A stretch of DNA of 64,000 nucleotides from Sporomusaceae bacterium FL31. Its GTDB lineage: Bacteria; Bacillota; Negativicutes; DSM-1736; Dendrosporobacteraceae. Both the position numbers and the translations under genes were made by a program. Location: NCBI GenBank assembly GCA_003990955.1, contig BIFV01000010.1:62001-126000 (forward strand), given 5' to 3'. The notes below the pieces were generated by a model, which did not search any database, was not told the origin of the DNA, and saw nothing but the letters and a program-made list of their open reading frames with translations. Numbering within the stretch: position 1 is the stretch's first letter; every line of letters begins with the position of its first letter. Below are positions 59,112-64,000 of the stretch, one piece after another.

Positions 59112-62100
59112 ACGGTCGCCTCCTTTCGGGCCAGCGCTTGTAAAATCACGTCATCAGCAAGATCGGCCAGTTCCCGATATTGGTTTTCCGGCAATAAGTG
59201 GTCAAATTGACACACCGGCAGATAACGGCAATACGTACACGCCTGAGCCTGCTGCAGCGAAGATGGATTGATCGCAATTTCTCCGGTCAATATTCGCTGT
59301 CCGGTCTCAGCCAGAACCACTTCCACATGTTCCAGCAAACTTGAAAACTCATCCTTGGTCTTGATATATGCCAAGCTGTGACTATAAAACGTATCATCTT
59401 TTTTCAAGGCGATCTTTAAAAATTCAGATTTACTTTCCATAGCCGAATCCAGTAAACGGACAATCTCCTGATCGGCTAATACCCAGCCTGGCATTTTAAG
59501 TTGATTATTAATGGCTTTGTGGATTTCTTCAGTACTTAATCGTATGGTTGATGCCACACTGGGGTTTTTTAAGAAATAATACAACACGCCGGCAGGCAGG
59601 CACTCCTCAGTACCAAATAATTGCTGTGCCGCTTTTTGAACAACCAGCAAATAGGTGAGCAGCTGCAATTTCAAGCCATAATATACGTCAACCAGTTTCA
59701 GCCAGGCCCCGCCTGATTTATAATCAATGACTAAAATATACCGGCGGCCATTATATTCGACCTGATCGATCCGGTCAATCTGACCAGCCAGCTCCAGCGT
59801 ATAGCCATCCGCCAACGGATAAACCAAAGGTGGCAGAGCCGCATCACCCCGGCCAAAGTTTTGTTCAAAGGCCAGTGGCTTAAACTTTGTAGCGCGGTCA
59901 AATTCAATCAGCCGCTGTACTGACCGCTCGACAGTCCGTTGTATTCTGCCCAGCAAGTGTTTATGCTGCTCGGTGCTGAGCAGGATTTCGTTTTGCAGCT
60001 TGGGTGCCAATGCATTGACGACTTCGCTGCATATTTGTCCATATTCAGACTGGCTTACACTGCCCCAATCCCGGCCGGCTGCTTTCATACGCTCACCAAA
60101 TTCTTTTAGCGCAGCATGCAAAAACTGCCCTAAATCAGGCGCCTGCAGTCGGAATATTGCCCGTTCTTTCAAACTAAGTCCATATTGGGCAAAATGCTTA
60201 AATGGGCAGGCCTGAAAACTCTCAAACCGGGTCACACTTCCGCGCAGCCTTTTATTGCCGGCGTAAAGTTTTCCAGCCAATTCCGGCGGCAGCAATCCGG
60301 CCGAATTCCCATGAAACAGACCAGCGATCACTTGCTTAAGCTGATTGCGATACGATGCAGACTGGCGGCTCCAGTTATAGACATCCCACCAAAGCGGCTG
60401 TATCGGCTGCCCGGCCTTATATTGACGCAAATTAGCAGCCAATCCGGCCAAAGCACGGCGTGGATGAACCAGCATGATGGGTTCACTGCCTGCCGAAATC
60501 TCTAACGGTAAACTTCTGCTTACCCCCACCCCGGCGATTTCTTTTAACCGCTTCACGACAATCGAAGGACTCAGACCTTTTCCTTCCTCATCCGCCAGCG
60601 GAAAGCTGACCCAAAGAAAATGAGCACTGCGGGTTAAGGCCGTATAGACCAGAAATCGCTCGGCAAAATTATCGGCTGCAGCACCTGGAGCTAGTTCCAG
60701 TCCCGAGCTTGCCATATAAGCACGCTCTTCATCAGTCAACAAGCCCTCGCCCCGGCCACGCTTTGGTAGCACGCCATCATTAACTCCGAGTAAATAAACG
60801 GCCTTACTGTTGGTAACACTATTTTGTTCCAAGCTGCTGATGGTGACATAATCCAAGCCAGGTGGAATTAAACTAAGCTTGAGTCCTTCCAGCCCATCGG
60901 CAACAATGGCTGAGTATTCTTCCAAATCAAGCTGCTGATCGCCGCAGGTTTCCACCAGCTGCTCCAACAGTTGAATGATACTATCCCAAATCTGCCGGTG
61001 CTCACGGGCCTGATCCAATTCCCCGTCCTGTTCAGCAGTGATGGCCCATTGTTCCAGCTTCTCGGGTACACCTAGCACCTCTAACAAGGTATACAAGGCA
61101 ATTGTACGTTCAGTGACATTGGCAGCCGCCCGGAATTGAACGCTGAATTCCAATAACGGACCTATTGCCAGTTGTCTTAGTTCATTGATATAGTCTAAAA
61201 CTTGTTGTTGTTCATCATTCACTTCATCACTTTCACCCAAGGAAAGACGGCGAACAAAAGTCCACGGCTCTGGTTTGGACCAGCGTGTCCCCCGGATACC
61301 GAATTCCAGAACATAGTTTTCTAAATCGTCAATTTGTCCGCGCGTAAGCGGAAAAAAATCAGTTTTAAAACAGCGAAACAAGGGCTCATAACTCCAGCGC
61401 TCAATACTCTCAAGGGCTGAGCGCAATAACTCGGCTAACGGGTGATGAACAGGCTGACGCTTACTGTCACTAAAAAACGGAATATCATAATCAGCCAGCA
61501 CGGTTTCAATAAGCTCACCATAGCTGGCTGTATCCCGTAATAAAATAGCGACATCACGCCAACGATAACCCTCATCCCTGCATAAGCGAAGGATATCGGC
61601 GGCAATTCCTTCAATTTCAACCCGCCGGTTCGCTGCTTCCACTACAGCCAGGCTTTTGCTCCCGGCACCAGTAAAGGCTTGGGGCGGAAAGCAAAAAAAG
61701 TTTTGCTCAATATGGTGCAATACGGGGGCCTGATCAAAGCGCCTGGCATCAGTCAGCTCGATTTCCTCGATGGCTACACCCAGATTTTGTGCCATTAGGG
61801 TAAGTTTGCGCCAGGTATTCCATTGCCGGTGAAACAGCGCTGTCTCGGTTTGGTGCTGATCATTGCCAGCATCACTGAGACATAACGTTACGGTTACGTT
61901 AGCCGCTGTTGTAAGCAGCGTACTTAATACCATGGCTTCCTGGGGATTAAACCAGCTAAAGCCATCAACCCAGACTTCAGCCTGCTGCAGCAAATTGGAT
62001 TGCGGCAGTTTCTCGGCCAATAAAGTTAGACAATCCTCGGGATCGGTATACTGTCCGGCCAACAGCAGATTAAACTCGCGGTACAGCAGTGCCAAATCGC

Positions 62101-62569
62101 TGAGTTTATCACGCAAACTGGCCTGCTCGGCAGTTTCAGCGGTTTGCTGCAAAAGTTCTGGTGTAACCGCGTAGCTTTTGAACTCCTGAATCATCCCGGC
62201 CAGTGTTTCTGTAAAATTCCGCTGATTAGCAGCCCGCCCCAGCACTTTTAGCTGCTGGCGGTTGTCCCTCAGCAGCTTGCCTAATACCAAGCGCTTTCCT
62301 AATTCAGTAATTTGAGGCCGGACCGCTCCCCCGGTATCTAAGAGAACCCGGTGGGCCAGCCGGCGAAAGCCAAATACCGAGGCCCTGGTAAACCCCTCAA
62401 TACCAGGAGTTGCTGCCAATTCCCGCTCAACCTGAAAAGTCGCATGCTCTGGCAGAATGAGCACCAAAGGGCTGCCTTCCGGTGACTGCCGCAGCTGTTC
62501 CCGGATTTCCTCAAGACAATGGCGGGTTTTTCCTGAACCCGTTCTGCCTAAAATCAACCTTAATGCCAT
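59108..62569 (-). CDS. addB: ATP-dependent nuclease AddB
   Basis: 1153 residues. Walker A LGRTGSGKTRHCL (about 7-19). C-terminal nuclease and Fe-S cluster region: FQACPFKHFAQYGL (about 790), VIDYKSGGAW, and ACTYCRYLPVC near the end, the four-Cys cluster typical of AddB. Partner of AddA. ATG 62567-62569 follows TAGGAGGCTGCTACTTTA. It starts 15 bp after the sbcC stop. Confidence 0.95.
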   Translation of the reverse strand: MALRLILGRTGSGKTRHCLEEIREQLRQSPEGSPLVLILPEHATFQVERELAATPGIEGFTRASVFGFRRLAHRVLLDTGGAVRPQITELGKRLVLGKLLRDNRQQLKVLGRAANQRNFTETLAGMIQEFKSYAVTPELLQQTAETAEQASLRDKLSDLALLYREFNLLLAGQYTDPEDCLTLLAEKLPQSNLLQQAEVWVDGFSWFNPQEAMVLSTLLTTAANVTVTLCLSDAGNDQHQTETALFHRQWNTWRKLTLMAQNLGVAIEEIELTDARRFDQAPVLHHIEQNFFCFPPQAFTGAGSKSLAVVEAANRRVEIEGIAADILRLCRDEGYRWRDVAILLRDTASYGELIETVLADYDIPFFSDSKRQPVHHPLAELLRSALESIERWSYEPLFRCFKTDFFPLTRGQIDDLENYVLEFGIRGTRWSKPEPWTFVRRLSLGESDEVNDEQQQVLDYINELRQLAIGPLLEFSVQFRAAANVTERTIALYTLLEVLGVPEKLEQWAITAEQDGELDQAREHRQIWDSIIQLLEQLVETCGDQQLDLEEYSAIVADGLEGLKLSLIPPGLDYVTISSLEQNSVTNSKAVYLLGVNDGVLPKRGRGEGLLTDEERAYMASSGLELAPGAAADNFAERFLVYTALTRSAHFLWVSFPLADEEGKGLSPSIVVKRLKEIAGVGVSRSLPLEISAGSEPIMLVHPRRALAGLAANLRQYKAGQPIQPLWWDVYNWSRQSASYRNQLKQVIAGLFHGNSAGLLPPELAGKLYAGNKRLRGSVTRFESFQACPFKHFAQYGLSLKERAIFRLQAPDLGQFLHAALKEFGERMKAAGRDWGSVSQSEYGQICSEVVNALAPKLQNEILLSTEQHKHLLGRIQRTVERSVQRLIEFDRATKFKPLAFEQNFGRGDAALPPLVYPLADGYTLELAGQIDRIDQVEYNGRRYILVIDYKSGGAWLKLVDVYYGLKLQLLTYLLVVQKAAQQLFGTEECLPAGVLYYFLKNPSVASTIRLSTEEIHKAINNQLKMPGWVLADQEIVRLLDSAMESKSEFLKIALKKDDTFYSHSLAYIKTKDEFSSLLEHVEVVLAETGQRILTGEIAINPSSLQQAQACTYCRYLPVCQFDHLLPENQYRELADLADDVILQALARKEATV

Positions 62570-62584
62570 TAAAGTAGCAGCCTC

Positions 62585-64000
62585 CTATCCTACCCGAAAA
62601 TAAGCTGTACTGCCATATTGGCTGGTACACACTTCTAATCTGGCATCAATACGTTCCTTAAGTTCCGGGACATGTGAAATAATCCCCACCAGTCGGCCGC
62701 CTTTTTGCAAGTCAATCAAGGCTCGAATGGCAAAGTCCAGTGACTCGGGATCAAGAGTACCAAAACCCTCATCCACTAAGATAGTATCTAAATGAATGCC
62801 TCCGGCATAAGACTGCACAACGTCCGCCAGTCCCAATGCCAAAGACAGCGATGCTAAAAATGTTTCCCCGCCGGACAGCGTCCCGACACCGCGGGCTGAG
62901 CCGGTGTATTGATCAAACACCTCTAAATCCAAGCCGCCGGCGGCATTTTTCCGCGCTCTCTCATCGGTAGTCTGCAAATTATAGCGGCCGCGACTCATGG
63001 TTCTAAGTCGTTGATTTGCTGCATCTGCTACATCAGCAAGTAAGCTCCTCAGCACAAACCGTTGGAAAGTTAGTCTTTGTTCATTGCCGCCATTAGCTAC
63101 TTCAGCCAGACGGCCAATGACGCCAAAACGCTGCTCAATTTTTTCTATTTTACCGCTGAAATTTTGAAGTTTACTCAGCCACTGTCCTTGCTGAGTCACC
63201 AAACTGGTTAACCGGATCTGCTCGGTTAATACTGACTGATGGCTTGTCTCCAAAGTGACAACAACCTGCTCCAGTGCCGCAATATCTGGTTGCTTCACAT
63301 TGGCAGCCGCTTCCTGAGCACGTTGCCAGCGTTCCTTAGCCACAACCAGCCTCTCATCAAAATTCTTGATCCGATCCGCCAATTTACTAAGGTAATCGGT
63401 TGATTTTTTAGCTTGAGTATAGTCACTTTGATCCCCAAAGCCAGCTTCTTGTAGACGGCTGATAAAATCATTCTTTGCAGTCAAACAGCGCACCTGACGA
63501 TCCTTGATATTGCTTAAAGCATTTTCTAGCTGAGCCTGACTTTTGGTTGCTTGCTGGGCAGCCTCTTGCGCGGCCTTCTGGGCGTTTTCCAAGCTTTCTT
63601 TCAGCTGTTTCTGACGCTCTAAAGCTTGACTGTAAGCTTGACCTAGCGCGGTTGGATTGTGAAACTGAGCAGGAACAACAGACTGCCGCTCAGTTAGAAT
63701 AGCCTCAGCCGCTTTCCAGGCACTATCAGACTTCAGCCACATGGTCTCGGCCGCTTCGAGCTGCAGAACTGCAGCCTTTTCGTTCTCACCAAGTTCCTGA
63801 AGCGCCTTTTGAATTACTGCAGCTTGCTTCTCAGCCGTTACGGCCTGGCTATATTCGGCTTTCAGCGTTTGCAGTTCTTCTAATAAGCTCCCGATAGCCA
63901 CATGACGCTGTTCGCCTAATTCCTGCTCCAAATCTATGACCCGGTTGGCCATAGTACCGCATTCGGTCTGCTGATTACTAAGCCCAGTCCGCAGCACTTC
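62585..64000 (-). CDS. sbcC: SbcC-type exonuclease subunit, C-terminal part
   Basis: The reading frame is open to the right edge, so the N-terminal Walker A half is missing from view. About 472 residues remain. A long coiled coil (about 1-330 of this part, e.g. QKQLKESLENAQKAAQEAAQ) is followed by the Walker B/ABC half: signature GTLSGGETFLASLSLALGLADV, DTILVDEGFGTLD and the H-loop GIISHVPEL. It should pair with SbcD to trim hairpins and protein-blocked ends. It heads, or continues, a repair operon with addB and addA. Confidence 0.92.
   Translation of the reverse strand, partial: EVLRTGLSNQQTECGTMANRVIDLEQELGEQRHVAIGSLLEELQTLKAEYSQAVTAEKQAAVIQKALQELGENEKAAVLQLEAAETMWLKSDSAWKAAEAILTERQSVVPAQFHNPTALGQAYSQALERQKQLKESLENAQKAAQEAAQQATKSQAQLENALSNIKDRQVRCLTAKNDFISRLQEAGFGDQSDYTQAKKSTDYLSKLADRIKNFDERLVVAKERWQRAQEAAANVKQPDIAALEQVVVTLETSHQSVLTEQIRLTSLVTQQGQWLSKLQNFSGKIEKIEQRFGVIGRLAEVANGGNEQRLTFQRFVLRSLLADVADAANQRLRTMSRGRYNLQTTDERARKNAAGGLDLEVFDQYTGSARGVGTLSGGETFLASLSLALGLADVVQSYAGGIHLDTILVDEGFGTLDPESLDFAIRALIDLQKGGRLVGIISHVPELKERIDARLEVCTSQYGSTAYFRVG

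Noticed and set aside
1..64000. CRISPR arrays, transposases or prophage genes
   Set aside because: None seen: no spaced repeat series, no transposase, integrase or phage structural motifs in any frame.

Overview
The window looks like the chromosome of a spore-forming, anaerobic diderm Firmicute, most likely a Sporomusa-like member of the Negativicutes. Three kinds of evidence support this. An outer-membrane TolC-type protein with its periplasmic adaptor implies two membranes. Firmicute traits are also present: strong GGAGG ribosome binding sites, AddAB, DUF441, DUF2600/YtpB and a small acid-soluble spore protein of the SspH type. The metabolism is anaerobic: ferredoxins, LutABC, LarA and a FAD-less molybdenum hydroxylase. 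No insertion sequence, prophage or CRISPR array was found, so most of the window is ordinary chromosome with a few accessory patches.

Layout. 0-2.4 kb: end of a CusCB-type efflux operon behind a promoter with four 11-bp repeats, and a divergent methionine-rich lipoprotein. 2.4-2.8 kb: remains of a PEP-synthase-like gene. 2.9-3.9 kb: fluoride riboswitch, DUF190 and CrcB/FluC. 4-9.5 kb: ferredoxin-nitroreductase with a MarR regulator, metallophosphoesterase, hydrolase, TetR and a short-chain dehydrogenase. 9.6-12.5 kb: His-rich protein, ferredoxin and a two-component system. 12.7-16.3 kb: heavy-metal P-type ATPase with a Cys-Cys-rich N-terminus, flanked by two paralogous ArsR/CadC repressors. 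16.4-19.6 kb: accessory patch with SnoaL, SDR, MarR and a cyclase-family hydrolase, tRNA-Arg, and a ~96-bp duplication of the tRNA 3' end plus its terminator hairpin. 19.6-20.1 kb: cluster of DnaA boxes next to a diguanylate cyclase. 21-22.5 kb: nickel-pincer lactate racemase LarA.

23-28.7 kb holds polyphosphate and alarmone genes: Ppk1 translationally coupled to a Ppx/GppA-HD protein that has lost catalytic motifs, and a divergent intact Ppx/GppA-HD. 28.7-39.3 kb is the most notable block. It is a tight seven-gene operon with a PreA-like Fe-S flavoprotein, an N-acyl-D-amino-acid deacylase, YgeY, a PLP beta-family lyase, a hydantoinase/dihydropyrimidinase, a Se-dependent-type xanthine dehydrogenase and a threonine-synthase-like enzyme. 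It resembles the selenium-linked ygeX/ygeY/hyuA/xdhD purine and cyclic-ureide degradation clusters but has its own gene set. A Cys-rich-sensor/Fis regulator that lacks the AAA+ domain lies immediately upstream.

40.6-64 kb: terpene-synthase-like YtpB, AzlCD with a divergent MocR regulator, SspH-like spore protein, M20 peptidase, DinB, two tRNA-Ser, CorA behind a structured leader whose hairpin hides the ribosome binding site, a polysaccharide deacetylase, LutABC, and a sbcC-addB-addA repair operon that runs off the right edge. Start codons were reassigned to the best ribosome binding site wherever an upstream in-frame start had none.
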